Below are positions 1 to 11,118 of a stretch of DNA of 64,000 bases, one piece after another (the stretch's first letter is position 1; each line of letters starts with the position of its first letter). Made by a program: the position numbers and the translations under genes. The notes below the pieces were generated by a model. That model was not told where the DNA came from. It worked only from the letters and a program-made list of their open reading frames with translations, and did no database searches. The stretch is from Sacculina carcini. Its lineage: Eukaryota; Arthropoda; Thecostraca; Sacculinidae. The stretch spans positions 8,464,306 through 8,528,305 of the forward strand of contig OU696573.1 in assembly GCA_916048095.2 (NCBI GenBank). Direction: 5' to 3'.

Positions 1-1019
1 TTAGAAGATAGTCCTGATATGTCGTTGGTCAGATGGATAACCAATCAATTGACACAAATACACGGACTCTGACAGAAGTGACGATAAATTTAGCCGCCGC
101 CATCATTCATCTTCTCGCCCTGTCTTCACAGCTTGATACTGCGTGGAAAGGCAATAAAGCAAAAACGAGCAGGAGAGAGATAGAGAGAGAAACATAATTT
201 TGACGTGTTTCCGTCAGATTTGCAGCGGTGATTTGCACTTGAAGCACAACGCTGCTACTGTTTTTATATTGAAAAGAGACGCAGAGATCAAAACGTGGTC
301 GTCAAAACACGGCCCAGGTTGCCTATTTCTTCATTTTGGGCAGTTTGACACTTTGATGACCACGTCTCGAATCAAATTCACCACAATGTGTCTTGCAATA
401 TCGTCAACCGTTCCACTCGCCACTTGACTAGTTGGTTCAGTACTAACGGTCGTGTGATATGTGTGTGTGTGTGTGGCCTTTATCGATGATTTGATCAACA
501 GCGGCGGTCGCAAGGTCACACTCGTGTTTTCCACGTGCAAAGTGCGTGCATTGGTCTCAGACAGTTTGCAATATCAGAGACGATCTTGGCAGCAGGATTT
601 CCCCTGTTTTGTTTTCTTGCTCTGTTTCTGCCGATTTTCGGCGGCTGGTCGATGATGGTGGATTTCGGCCAGACTACGTTTCAGCAGCTGAATGAAACCA
701 ATGTCGGAGATGATTTTGATACACACCGATACTTCGTTCATCATCACTTTCATGCACAGAGCTAATTTGTCAAGCGCTAAAATATAGGTAGTCAAGGTCG
801 ATTCCTTGAGAGTCGTCTAAGATGCAAGTCTGCATTTTTTTCTTGGTCGCGATCCGCTGCTGGCTGAGTTTGACAGTTTACACGGCCGATAAAATAAAGT
901 CGATACATTCTTTATGAACGCCCGAATCGCCGCATTCATGCACAAGCTCATTCATCCACATTAAGCTATACGATTGTAAACAAATCTCCTAATCTAATAG
1001 CACGGCAGTGTGCTTCTTG
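1..1019. other. Unassigned flank, no gene recognised
   Basis: The stretch holds a purine-rich run of GAGA near 173-191 and a short (GT)n near 459-475. Minus-strand reading frames at 331-540 and 574-795 are open, but the first crosses the (GT)n run and neither shows a family motif. No splice-supported exon could be proposed. It may be intron or intergenic DNA of the host. Confidence 0.4.
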
Positions 1020-3540
1020 CATGAAACAGTCACATCTTAAGGTTTTCTCGATCGTGTCTTGTCTAGGAATTCTCGCAGGACACTCACATATAATTGTGAG
1101 CGTTTGTGAAAAACTCTGTCTCGGTTGAGAAACTCTCTTTCGTTGCTGTAGTGACCATATAGCTCTTCAGATCTTGTTTCAATGCCTAGTGAGACCAATA
1201 GTCGGGCGAACGCGTCACCGATTACTTCATTACAAGGAAGTTCACGCATTGTGTTAGGTATAACCAAAGCCTGGCTTGCAGTAAGTGAACTATACCTGAT
1301 CCAGCCAGTGTCCTCTCATTTTAATATACTGGAGACCAAACATTTGACATAGACCGTGGTAAGACTGATTCGTCCTGCTACTCTGCAAGTACTTCAGGGT
1401 GAGGAAAAATCTGCTGAACAGAGGCGGCACTAGACCAGATCACGCTGGCATATTCGATGATCGAGCGCACGTTGGAGCAGTATGCGGAGATAATGTATTT
1501 GTGTTTTAAATCAATCTGCACACTTCACGTGAGAAAGCCCAGAGCACGATTGAATCTGCGTACAGTGACGTCAACGAGAGCTGCGAACGTGATTTTCTCA
1601 TCAACAATAACTCCCAGATCACGAGGTGTGTTGACCTGCAATTTCACTGACCCAGCACTGTAAGCTGTTTCCACAGTCTTTTTGTTCAGAGTTATACTTA
1701 TGTGTGAGCATTTAGCTGGACTTAGTCTCAACCTCTAGTCCCTGCACCATTCATTAACGAAGTCCTTCAATAAATCGTTATCCTTTGATGTTTGCACCGT
1801 TTGAAATAATTTCATGCCTGCGTACAGTAGCGCCGTTGATCCCAGATTCACTGCCAGGTCATTGATATAAATGGCAAAAAGGAGCGGGCTAAGCACCGAA
1901 CCCTCTGGTATTCCACTCATAACGTCCGTCCACTGCGATGTCGTTCCATTGAATAAGGCTCGTTGCTTGCGGTCGGTTAAGAAGGAACGCATCAAGATCA
2001 GAAATGGTCCACAAATGGTAAACTCTGGTGAGAGCTTATGGATCAGCAGGCGATGATCAAAACTCTGTAAGGTTGACAATAAGTCCGCGTATACCATGTC
2101 CAGCTGCGACTTCCTGTGAATGGCGTCACCGGCGTGTGCAATGAGCTCCGCCAGATTGTTGGCGCAGGAGCGACCTGGAAGGAAGCCGTGCTGGTTTTCT
2201 GGAATTTCCGGCAGTACATGTTGCAGGAGACGTACTTGCACTATCCGAAAATCTTACCATCGCAGGAAAGAGGTTAATCGAGTGATAATTTACCGCCGAT
2301 TTGTAGTCTCCTGTCTTGGGGACTGCAATAATGTTGGCCTCTTTTACCGAGCGAGAAAACACGCCACTGCGGAGACAATGGCTAAACAGCAATGTAAGCG
2401 GCACTGCAAGCTCATGTGCGCATTCACTGATAATGGATCACTGATGCCGCCAGGTCCGCATGCCTTATTCGGGTTGACACGATGTAGCTGCCGCCTCACA
2501 TCGGATTCAGAAATATGCTCACTGCACAATATGTTAACGTTTTAGCTGTTAACACATGACAACGGACCGGTAACATGGCTTACATGACATATGGCACTAT
2601 ATGACACATGTGCCGGAACTTTTTTCAGTAAACTTGTCTGAGAAACAGCGGTTCAGCAGTTCAGCCTTGTCACAGTCACATCCAGCTGTTAAGGAGATGG
2701 TGAGGAGTTGCCACCGACATTTGTCCCGACTGTTTTGATGAATGAGCAAAATCACTTTGGGTTTTGCGGAAACCATCGACCATATTTTCCAGGTAATTCT
2801 TGTATTTCCTGACCATTATTTGTTTTAGAAAACATCGTTTTTTCTTAATATAGTTCATATGCCATTGGGCCACCAAAGCGCTTGTAATATTTGCATGTGC
2901 TGTTCAATGCCATCTTCAATGCCTCCTTATGTCGTGGTCAAACCATGGTGGTATTTTCGTGTGAAGTGAACTACCGGGATGCCATCACGAATAGCTGTCG
3001 TCAATATGTCGTGGAACGTGCTGACAGCCTCCTCAGCATCAAGCGACGTCAAAATATTCCACGAAATAGGTGAATTCACTGACGAAGTCTGCACGAATCA
3101 GCCCGTTTGTAGTTAAAAGCGCTGGACCGGCTCACCAGTGGAGTGGGCGGGAACTGCAGAGGTACAGAGGTGAGAATCGCTTGGTGATCCGATTCAAACG
3201 CATTATCACACAGCTATGGACTGACTGTCCGCTGGTACGTTAGAGAACGCAAGGAACGTGTTGTGTGCACCAGTCCTGCTCAGAATCAGCGGTGTGCAGT
3301 TTGCGCGCTCAAATGCGCCTATCAATTTGGCGGTGAATGCCCTTTGACTGCCAACGACTGCAGGCTCGTGCTCGGGGAGGTTAAAGTCGGGGATCTCGGA
3401 GGGGGGAGATTAAAGTCGCCCTGAATGAGCAGCGTCATTCCTGTCTGATAGAGCTTGTTAATTTCACTCACTATCTCGCCACCAGCATCTGAATCCTTCA
3501 CGAGCATCTGAAAGCCTTCACCAGCATCTGATCAGCATCC
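1020..3540 (-). mobile_element. Decayed jockey-like LINE (endonuclease and reverse transcriptase remnants)
   Basis: Read on the minus strand, pieces occur in LINE order. A GDFN endonuclease motif lies near 3400. The RT start (ISESDVRRQL...NPNKACGPGGI) lies in 2344-2529. RT fingers and palm (QHGFLPGRSCANN, IPEGSVLSPLLF) lie in 1735-2241. A thumb region with IIEYASVIWSSAA lies near 1400-1520, and a possible C-terminal tail at 1037-1267. The catalytic box that should read F/Y-A-D-D is LLYAGMKLF, so an aspartate pair is lost. Several frame changes split the coding region. The motif spacing resembles jockey-group non-LTR elements. The product would have been an endonuclease/reverse transcriptase copying its own RNA by target-primed reverse transcription. 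It is clearly dead. Outer limits are approximate because no target-site duplication was identified. Confidence 0.8.
1735..2241 (-). pseudogene. RT palm/fingers fragment of the jockey-like LINE
   Basis: This is the longest open piece (168 codons) of the LINE reverse transcriptase. It carries the HGFLPGRSC motif, the SFDHRLLIHKL motif (normally A-F-D) and GSVLSPLLFAIYINDL. The YADD box is degraded to YAGM, so it cannot be an active polymerase. It continues into neighbouring frames at 2126-2404 (KEANIIAVPKTGDYKS) and 1525-1731 (SPAKCSHISI, DLGVIVDEKITF). Confidence 0.8.
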
Positions 3541-3648
3541 TTGGGAGCGCGATAAATAACGACATTCAATAGTTAACGACCCGGAGGACCCAACACAGTG
3601 ACCACATATTCACGTTATCCTTCCAGATAACCTCTGAATTTTGGTGCA

Positions 3649-3805
3649 TGTTGTATACTCGGGAACCAAATCCAGGTTTTATTCAACAAAAATGAACAAT
3701 AAGAAGGTAAACATAATCTCACCACCACGGTAAACAACAAAACGATTCTAGCGCGTCGGGTTTGCCGCAAGAGTCTATATAACAAGCATATACAAAAATA
3801 CGACA
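3649..3805 (-). repeat. LTR of the gypsy element (downstream copy on the minus strand)
   Basis: A 157-base repeat with TG...CA ends, matching 9922-10078 at about 149 of 157 positions by eye. In the element's own sense it is the 3' LTR. Confidence 0.9.
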
Positions 3806-4807
3806 TTCACCCCTCCTTCAAACAAATGAACATATACAACGTAAGACCGTTGACACAGCGCAGATGAGTAGCAACATTTCATACCATTCACCTTGATTTG
3901 AACCATGCACCGCACTTCAGAAGCTACATAATTCTTACAGTACAAAATACTACATAGCCAATACGGAACATCGTGGAAAACAAAACAAGTCGCGAATGCT
4001 TGGGCACATCATACATTTTCACGGATCTATAAGATCGAATCTCTTGGGCGGATGCCGAGCTCGAGAAGATCGGCGAATAATAAGATGCATAGCGACATCA
4101 ACGGAAGGTTCACGTGGAGAGAGATCGTCGGCTATAGGAACAGGAGCGTCAGCAATAGGAGCAGGCTCGTTACATGGTAGATTGTCATTTGAAGACTGAG
4201 CAACAGGAACATCCGCGGTGAGAGTCGTGTCATTCTCGTTAGAGATGTTTCCTCCCATACCATCCGGAAGGCTGTTTTCAGGACAAGGAGCCAAATGCCT
4301 TAACGAGACACTTGTTTCACGCCCATCGGTTGTTCGAACATGTGCGTAGGAAGGACCAGCTTCAATTACCTTAACCTCCTCTACAAGAGGATCGTACTTG
4401 GAGGAACGATTATGTCTGCGCATCAGAGCACGAGTAGAAGTTGTCAGCCAGGACGGTATAGAATGGCCTGATACAGATCAGCAGCAGCAAGTGAAGAGGC
4501 GTTAATGTGGGGTACAATTGGTAGCAGTACACAGGAGCGACTTTATGGAGGGCAGTGCGTCAGGCAGCATATACTCCCAGCGATCGATAGGTAGCTGGTT
4601 GTTCTTCAAGGCGAGACTAATCGTCGTCCATATTGTTGAATTATACCGTTCACACTGCCCGTTTCCACGAGGATTGCATGGAGTCGTTCGGCTCGTGGTA
4701 TCGCCTTTAGTCGTCAAGTATTCCCTCAACTGCTCAGACATGAAAGCCGTACCGCGGTCGGAGTGAATGTATGCCGGCATACCAAACAGCACAAACAACT
4801 GATTTAA

Positions 4808-6981
4808 CCCTTTATAGGTCATTCATATCATCTGATGAGATATAAAAAAATTCTCTTAGTATGTTATAAACCAACCTTTATAAAACACTTTCATTATTGA
4901 AAATATTTGGATATTATTGATATTGCATGCTCAATCAATTGATAAAAATGTATCTCGACCGGGCTTCTGGACTGAGCTCCTCATTACCATATGTATCCCG
5001 ATTGGGCTACACTGACCGGCCTCCTCATAATTATATATGGCCCTATTGGGCTACCTTGATTATTTTTGGTAAATGAAATTGACAATTTATTGGCTTTCAA
5101 AAATTTATTTCCATAAGCAGAAAACAGAAATTATTAAAAACAATTATTACATGTCCTAATTCAATGATCATGTTTTTCTGAAGTCTATGCACTTGAAGAC
5201 GGGCTTGCTGATGTAGATCGCCTGGCGGGTGAGGGTGAGGCGGATGTGGAGGGAGAGTTGGAAGCCGGGGGTATATGGAACTCCTCAAAACAGTTCCTTG
5301 TCTCATTGAGGCTAAGGGCAACCTGACACACTTTGCAAGCCCACTTAGACCTGTGCATCTCCTTGTGTGTCGAGCAGTGTTTGCAGGTCATCCTTTGCTT
5401 GCAAAAAACTGCGCAGTGGAACTTGGAATGGTCGTACCGAAGGTTGTCTGATGGGCGGTTGGTTTTTTGTCCCTTCTTTAGCGGGACAAAACTCTCAGGG
5501 GCATGGCGGAGGCTTCTGGCAGGTCTTGTTTTGTAGCCACGGGCAAAGGCACTGATATCCAGGCGGAAGTTCTTGAGGGTCATGGGCTTCTCTGCTAGGG
5601 CTTTGCAATCCCTCTTGTACAAGATCCAGGCGTTAGTGGTGCAGAGATCTAGGATATACCCGAATAACCGGAGATACCACCGCTCAGCCTTCATCGGAGA
5701 TTTGTAGAGATGGGTGAGCATGTCCGACTTGTCTATACCGCCCGTTTTACCATTGTACTCCTTGATGACTGCAGGACATGGGATGTTGATATTTTTTTTA
5801 TTCTTTGTCCCACCTTTTCGCGCTGGAGAGTGGTAGAACCCCGGCATCAGAGGAGAGGATTGTGACAGGCTTATTGTCCTTCCAACACATGGCAAGGACA
5901 CCGTCGCAGGACACGTGGTCTTCTTTATTTTCTTCTTGGACATCAGTGGTGGATTTCCAATGCGGTTTGGTCTGGCAGTCCCCACAATATCGGCATCGGA
6001 GCTTCTCTTTCAGGAACTCGACCAGTTGTATGCTTGTAAAGTAATTGTCGGCATAGATGGCTTAATTAGCACGGTCTTTGATGGTCTGGGCAAGGGCAAT
6101 CACAATCCTGCTGCTCAGTAGTTCTTCCTTCTCCTCACTCAGGTCTACAGGGTGGCTGCTGAAGGTCGTTTGTCCCTGGTACATTAGGATATCGTGGATA
6201 AAACCATCAATACTTGCACGGTAGAATAACTTATAGCCAAACTTGTCCGGCTTGTTGGCGATATACTGACGAAGATTCCCTGCCATTGTGCCCTTGTATG
6301 CCACCATCACTTCATCAATCGATTGCTGGGGAGTTTCCTTGACCTGCAGGAATTGCTTGGTTACTCCTGTGAAGAGAGGCCGTACCTTGAAGAAGCGGTC
6401 TGTGGAAGCCTTGGCATTGTCGTTGTTGTTGAAGTGAATGGTAGTTCGAAGTTGCTTGAAGCGCTTTGCGGACATGTAATCGGTCACCTGTGAGATGCGG
6501 GTGCTGACTGAAATACTGACCAGAAACGACCAGTGTAGACATAAAGGGCCACACATGGTTTTAGGCAATTCGGTAATGTGGATCGATCGGGATACACACT
6601 TTTTCACGTAATGTTTAGACTAACTTCCCATTATGTGAATAACTTGGGACCAAATTCTATCGATAGATAATATATTCAAATGTAGTATATGTGAATGGTA
6701 TTTACTTACTTTCATTATTATGGGCGTGAGGGCGGCGAGAGTAGGTGCAAATCAGTCTAGATGTGCACACCATGGCGGTCTCCGAAACAATGCCACATGG
6801 GAGGGCGCGTTGCTTGTAGCCCGGGAGGAAGGGAAGTCTGTGATTGGTCGAAATATGATGCTGTGACTCTCCTCTACTGGCTGAGAGAAAGAGACACCAC
6901 TTTCGTCATCATGACGTCATTATATTGGCGCGAAAACACGCCACTTATGTAGCCAGATCGGGCCACAATAACGACAAAGGG
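4808..6981 (-). mobile_element. piggyBac transposon inserted at TTAA in the gypsy integrase
   Basis: The insert is flanked by TTAA on both sides (4804-4807 and 6982-6985), the hallmark piggyBac target duplication. Its ends are CCCTTT at 4808 and AAAGGG ending at 6981. Subterminal GGGCTAC/GTAGCC motifs occur inside both ends. Inside is a minus-strand DDE_Tnp_1_7-type transposase. The interrupted integrase reads on from one flank to the other, so the insertion is younger than the gypsy copy. At 2174 bases it is slightly shorter than typical autonomous copies, and the transposase N-terminus is not seen, so it is probably defective. Confidence 0.93.
5185..6607 (-). pseudogene. piggyBac transposase, frame-broken, N-terminally short
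   Basis: The transposase cuts and pastes the element at TTAA. From 6607 downward: YMSAKRFKQLRTTIHF, then the first acidic site in SIDEVMVAYKG, then KFGYKLFYRASIDGFIHD. A TAA at 6061-6063 interrupts the coding just before ADNYFTS, which would carry the second catalytic aspartate and is read near 6050. A further frame change precedes GKTGGIDKSDMLTHL (third aspartate region) in 5185-5985. The C-terminal cysteine-rich finger is visible (CKQRMTCKHCSTH, WACKVCQ), and in known piggyBacs it binds the element ends. The usual N-terminal domain upstream of 6607 is not recognisable. At least two breaks make it inactive. Confidence 0.88.
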
Positions 6982-7278
6982 TTAAGCAACGAACCACTGT
7001 GTTGGCAGATATGTCCGGACACGGAAACGCGTAGGGAAAGCGTGAGTATTCATCGATGATAGTGAGAAGGTATTTGTTATTGCTTACATATGGCAGTGGG
7101 TCCTTAAAGTCTATACTCAAACGCTCAAAAACACGCTTGGCTTTTATTTACGTCTGACCGGTTGACTGATGAAACCTTGGCTTGCACAAGGCGCAGGTTT
7201 GACAAGAATCACACACGCGCCTTACTTCCTCGAGAGAGACAGGCAAGTTTCTGGACTTTACAAAGTGGTACATCCTAG

Positions 7279-8953
7279 TCACACCTGGGTGGCAAAGATC
7301 GCATGCAATTCAGGCAATGAAACATAATTCGAGATCGAACAAGCGCGAGACATCAGCAGGTGCATTAAGTGTCCCCGGACGATATTTGATGTCAAAGGCG
7401 AAAGGCGCCAAGTCGATACGCCAGCGGATAATTTTATCGTTTTTGATCTTAGACGAATGTTTTTGATCGAACATGAACGCAACAGAGCGCTGATCAGTGA
7501 CAAGCAAAAAATGACGAGCCGCTGAGTAATGCTCCCACTTACGGATACACTCAACAATGGAGATTGCCTCTTTCTCAACTGATGCGTATTTACGTTCTGA
7601 AGAATTCAAAGTTCTCGAGAAGAACGCCATAGGTCGTCCACGTTGATTCAGGGTGGCCGCAATCCCCGTATCAGAAGCATCGGTTTGGACACAAAATGGA
7701 GCTGCATCGTGAATACGAGAAACAACGGCGCTGACGATTTCCTCCTTCAGTTTGTCGATGATCTCGATACAGCCTCTGGAAAGAGGAAAACATTTCGCCT
7801 CAGTCAAGTCACGTTTTTTTTCGAGAAATTCGGAATCCAACGAGAATAATACGAGAACAACCCCAAAATTCGTTTCAGAGAACACTGATTGATAGGATTT
7901 GGTAGGTCATGTAAGGATTTCACACGTTCAGGATCGGGTCTGAGTTCTCCCTTGCTGATAAGGTAACCCAAGAAAGGTGTTGAGCCGCTGTTGAAAGTGC
8001 ATTTCGACAAGTTTGATGATGATGAAGTTTCGGTGATGTTAAGCTTTTTAGTTAACTCAAGGAATCGGTTGACAGCAACTTTGAGAGAGGCATCGTCGTC
8101 TACAACCAATCACAATGTCATCTGAATAGGAGAACGTATCAGGAATATTGTAGCTTTCAATAATTTCGTTCATGACTCTCTGGAAGCATGATACGCCGTT
8201 CGTGACTCCGAATGGAATGCGGCGGAACTGACAGAGTTTGGAGCCTGATTGAAAAGCAGTGTAATGCCGATCTTTGGTGGGAATGGGGATCTGGTGGTAC
8301 GCGCTAGTGAGATCAATTTTGCCAAAATTTTGATATTTAGCGATTTTGTTAGCTAACACCTCAATATTTGGTAATGGATATGCGTCCAAAAGTGTGTATT
8401 TGTTTATTGTGGCCGAGTAGTCGACCACTAATCGCCGCTTACCAAGATCATTCTTACATACGAGTACCTGGGCGCGCCACGGCGAAGAGTTCTCCTTAAT
8501 GATGCCTTGCCGCAGAAGTTTTCCGGTCTCAGCAGCTATGAAGAGCTCCTGATCCCTCGAGTAGCGGCGCGACTTCGTAGCAATAGGCTTGCAATTGTCT
8601 TCGAGATTCGAAAACAGAGACGGAGCCTCAACAGAAGCAGCGGGCAGTTCACAAAAACAATGGTCACTAGTAGACGACTCGGCGGTACACACGTTCAAGT
8701 CGGCCAACTTGCCTCCAAATAAAACAACAACTCCAAACAAGCAGACAGTGCGGTGTTTGTTCAAGAAATCCACGCCGAGGATAACATCACAACACAGACT
8801 TTTCATGATAGATAACTTCTTGTCGGGGTATACCTTACCGCGAACTGTGAGAGCAACACAGCAATGGCCCAGTACGGTAGAAGTCAACGCAGTGGACGCC
8901 ATGGAGACTGATACCGCTGACGGCGTCGTTTTGAGCCTCAGTCGTTTCGCCAC
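7279..8953 (-). pseudogene. Gypsy protease, reverse transcriptase and RNase H remnants
   Basis: The stretch shows a protease tail (DVILGVDFL), RT motifs (ENSSPWRAQVLVCKN, KIDLTSAYHQIP, TAFQSGSKLCQFRRIPFGVTN, FSYSDDIVIG) and an RNase H region (CVQTDASDTGIAATL, RKYASVEKEAISIVECI, FLLVTDQRSVAFMF). This is the standard Ty3/gypsy pol order. It is split over several frames, and belongs to the broken element 3649-10078. Confidence 0.85.
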
Positions 8954-8959
8954 GGACGC

Positions 8960-9880
8960 TTAAACAAAGCTGTGTATGCTTCCGGTGTCGACCAGCGCCT
9001 CCATCATCTCGTCACCTACAAATACAAATACCAACATCGTGGTCTTCTTCAGAGAGCCAGACGCCGCTATGATGGGGCCATCACAGTCGCCTACTGCCGC
9101 TGACGTTCGTCGAGTAGAGCGACACACTTTGGCAAAATGCCCTTTCTTACCGCATTTGTGACATGCTACTTCACGCGCAGGACACTGCAATTTCGGGTTC
9201 CTGGAGTTGCCGCAATTGTAGCACCGCGCTTTTGGCACAGAGGCGCACTGAGCGCTGTCATCATCATCAAATTTTGTGCTCATACACTCGTTGTGAGAAG
9301 CGACATCGGCGTCAACTGCCGCTGCAGAGCTGTAAGAAGCACCGGACGACCGCATGAAACAATCCGCATTGGACTGTGCGCTTTCCAGACTGCGAGCCAG
9401 GCTCACCGCTGTGTCTAAATCGATTGTTTTCTTTTCTAAGAGACGCTGTCGTATGTTGTTGCACGATATATCTCGGATGAAAGCGTCTCTTACACATCCT
9501 TCTTTGTGTGCAACAGCTGTCACTGCTTTGAAATTGCATTCTACACTGAGAAGCTTCAATGCATGGATGCACTGGTCGATTGGTTCATCGGGTTTTTGAG
9601 ATCGGCTGTACAACAGGTGTCGAGCAAACACTTCTTTGGGTGGTTTATCGTACATTTTGTTCAGCAGTTTGATTGCACGCTCAAACAATTCACATTGAGA
9701 AACATACTCATATACACGAGGTGAGATGTAATTGAACAGCACACTCAGTTTGTCGGGACTGTGCACTGCAATAGAATCAAGGAAAGCATCAAACGTTCTT
9801 AACCAATGTCTCCAGGCTCGTGGGGCGTCTGCAGTGTTTGGCTCCGTATCAAAACGCTCCGGACGTAAATACCGGTGCAT
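8960..9880 (-). pseudogene. Gypsy gag remnant with two zinc knuckles
   Basis: A 306-codon frame with a Gag-like helical N-terminal half (WRHWLRTFDAFLDS, DEPIDQCIHALKLL) and two CCHC-type knuckles toward the C-terminus (CYNCGN... and CHKCGKKGHFAKVC). It ends at the start of an aspartic protease (MEALVDTGS). In the family Gag forms the particle and the knuckles bind the genomic RNA. It belongs to the broken element 3649-10078. Confidence 0.85.
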
Positions 9881-9921
9881 GGTATCGCTTCAAGCAACCG
9901 GAAAATTTTTGTTGAATAAAT

Positions 9922-10078
9922 TGTTGTATACTCGGAAACCAAATCCAGGTTTTATTCAACAAAAATTAACAATACGAAGGTAAACATAACCTCGCCACCA
10001 CGGTAAACAACACACCGATTCTAGCGCGTCGGGTTTCCCGCAAGAGTCTATATAACAAGCATATACAAAAATACGACA
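9922..10078 (-). repeat. LTR of the gypsy element (upstream copy on the minus strand)
   Basis: The partner of 3649-3805. In the element's own sense it is the 5' LTR and would hold the promoter. The gag reading frame starts just inside it, near 9880. Confidence 0.9.
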
Positions 10079-10472
10079 GTGCCAGACTGCGTTTGATCAA
10101 ACTCAGTATTCCTCTACCCCTAGGGTCCCCTAGGGCCACAGCTATTTATCCCAGGTATTCCAGACTCCACCCCAAATAATTCACCGAAATTTTAAAAAGT
10201 TCGTGAAAATGTCGAGATAACGATGTAAAATGATAAGACTACTGCTGGTAGTAGATATGAATACTGTTTAGTATTCATACTTATAATAATTTTGACGTTT
10301 TTGGGGTGTCAGTGACATACGTGTGCACAAGTATCGAAAATGACCGATTTCGGCCAATTTTGATGTTAGAATTATTAATATAAATTTGTTAGAATTTTCA
10401 GGCTACTAACATTCTGACATTCATTCACACTGACTTTGTTGTTCGTCATGAGTCATGACGACTACTGCACTT

Positions 10473-10511
10473 ACCTGCACTTACGTCTTGAGTCATGACG
10501 TAAGTGCAGGT
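10473..10511. repeat. Perfect 15-base hairpin
   Basis: ACCTGCACTTACGTC at 10473-10487 is followed, after a 9-base loop, by its exact reverse complement at 10497-10511. It lies inside the 118-base-TIR element. Just upstream, 10445-10459 (GTCATGAGTCATGAC) is a nearly perfect palindrome that shares the loop sequence. Confidence 0.9.
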
Positions 10512-10714
10512 AGTGTCCAAATTCAGAGCCGAGTCGGTGATCAAATTCAAAGGAAGACAAATCCACAGGAGCATAAAAACACCAAACATATACATAAATC
10601 ACCATGCCCGATAACACAAGAGGGAAGAAAGATGCCAAGTGGTGAATAAAGGGAATATTTTATGAAAAGCGAAGGATTCATAGTGAATAATGTTGATAAC
10701 CATTGCTACAGAGT

Positions 10715-10793
10715 ACATCTCCAAATAGCGGAAACCTCCAAATAGCGGATTTTTTCTCGGTCCCTTCGAGTCCGCAATTTGGAGGACCGACTG
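10715..10793 (-). repeat. Solo pogo/Tigger-like terminal repeat
   Basis: Read on the minus strand from 10793: CAGTCGGTCCTCCAAATTGC, with repeated CCGCTATTTGGAG words further in and TA immediately outside (10794-10795). CAGT...CTCCAAAT next to TA is the pattern of pogo-like element ends. Only one end is seen. Confidence 0.45.
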
Positions 10794-11118
10794 TACTATA
10801 TAATTTCTCCATTAGCTCGATGCTTCTCAGGTCTATGTGCGTTAACGGGTGTGTTCTGTGGAAACATTTTTCATTTCGAAACAAGTGGCGAAGAATAGGA
10901 CGAGAAATCAGGAGGAGAATTGTCGGAGAATAGAAGAGGGCAGTGAATGGACGTTTGTAAGGGGAAAGAGATGCCACACGCAGCTGTTACGGAGACAGTA
11001 TTCATATCTACTACCAGCAGTAGTCTTATCATTTTACATCGTTATCTCGACATTTTCACGAACTTTTTAAAATTTCGGTGAATTATTTGGGGTGTTGTCT
11101 GGAATACCTGGGATGCTG

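Larger units (their letters stand above)
4019..7120 (-). pseudogene. Gypsy integrase remnant, split by piggyBac
   Basis: The integrase core starts on the right (7120 downward: IDFKDPLPY, IIDEYSRFPYAFPCPD) and resumes on the far side of the piggyBac insert (4822 downward: FGMPAYIHSDRGTAF, NPRGNGQCERYN). A C-terminal tail with RRHNRSSKYDPLVEEV lies in 4019-4423. In the family integrase inserts the DNA copy into the genome. Fossil. Confidence 0.85.
3649..10078 (-). mobile_element. Broken Ty3/gypsy LTR retrotransposon, interrupted by piggyBac
   Basis: Two direct 157-base repeats (3649-3805 and 9922-10078) begin TGTTG and end CGACA and bound the element. On the minus strand the order is LTR, gag, protease, reverse transcriptase, RNase H, integrase, LTR, the Ty3/gypsy order. 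The integrase wording (DEYSRFPYAFPC, GNGQCERYNSTIW, LCTATNCTPH) resembles the CsRn1/Kabuki-type branch; that placement is inference. The two LTRs differ at about 8 of 157 positions by eye, so the insertion is neither very recent nor ancient. Flanks GTGCA and GTGCC may be a decayed 5-base duplication. The coding region carries several breaks in addition to the piggyBac insertion, so it is a fossil. Confidence 0.9.
10149..11113. mobile_element. Non-autonomous element with 118-base terminal inverted repeats
   Basis: Bases 10149-10266 and 10996-11113 are inverted copies that differ at about 2 of 118 positions (TCC versus AAC near the outer ends). They start TCCCAGGTATTCCAGAC and end at AATACTG. 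The 729-base core has no transposase. It contains a perfect 15-base hairpin (10473-10511) and a pogo-like end motif near 10793. No clear target duplication was found, so the superfamily is open; a fold-back or MITE-type DNA element is the simplest reading. The near identity of the arms means recent insertion or arm conversion. Confidence 0.85.

Noticed and set aside
331-795. Two minus-strand open frames that might be host exons
   Set aside because: The first crosses a (GT)n run, no family motif was recognised, and no splice sites linking them could be defended.
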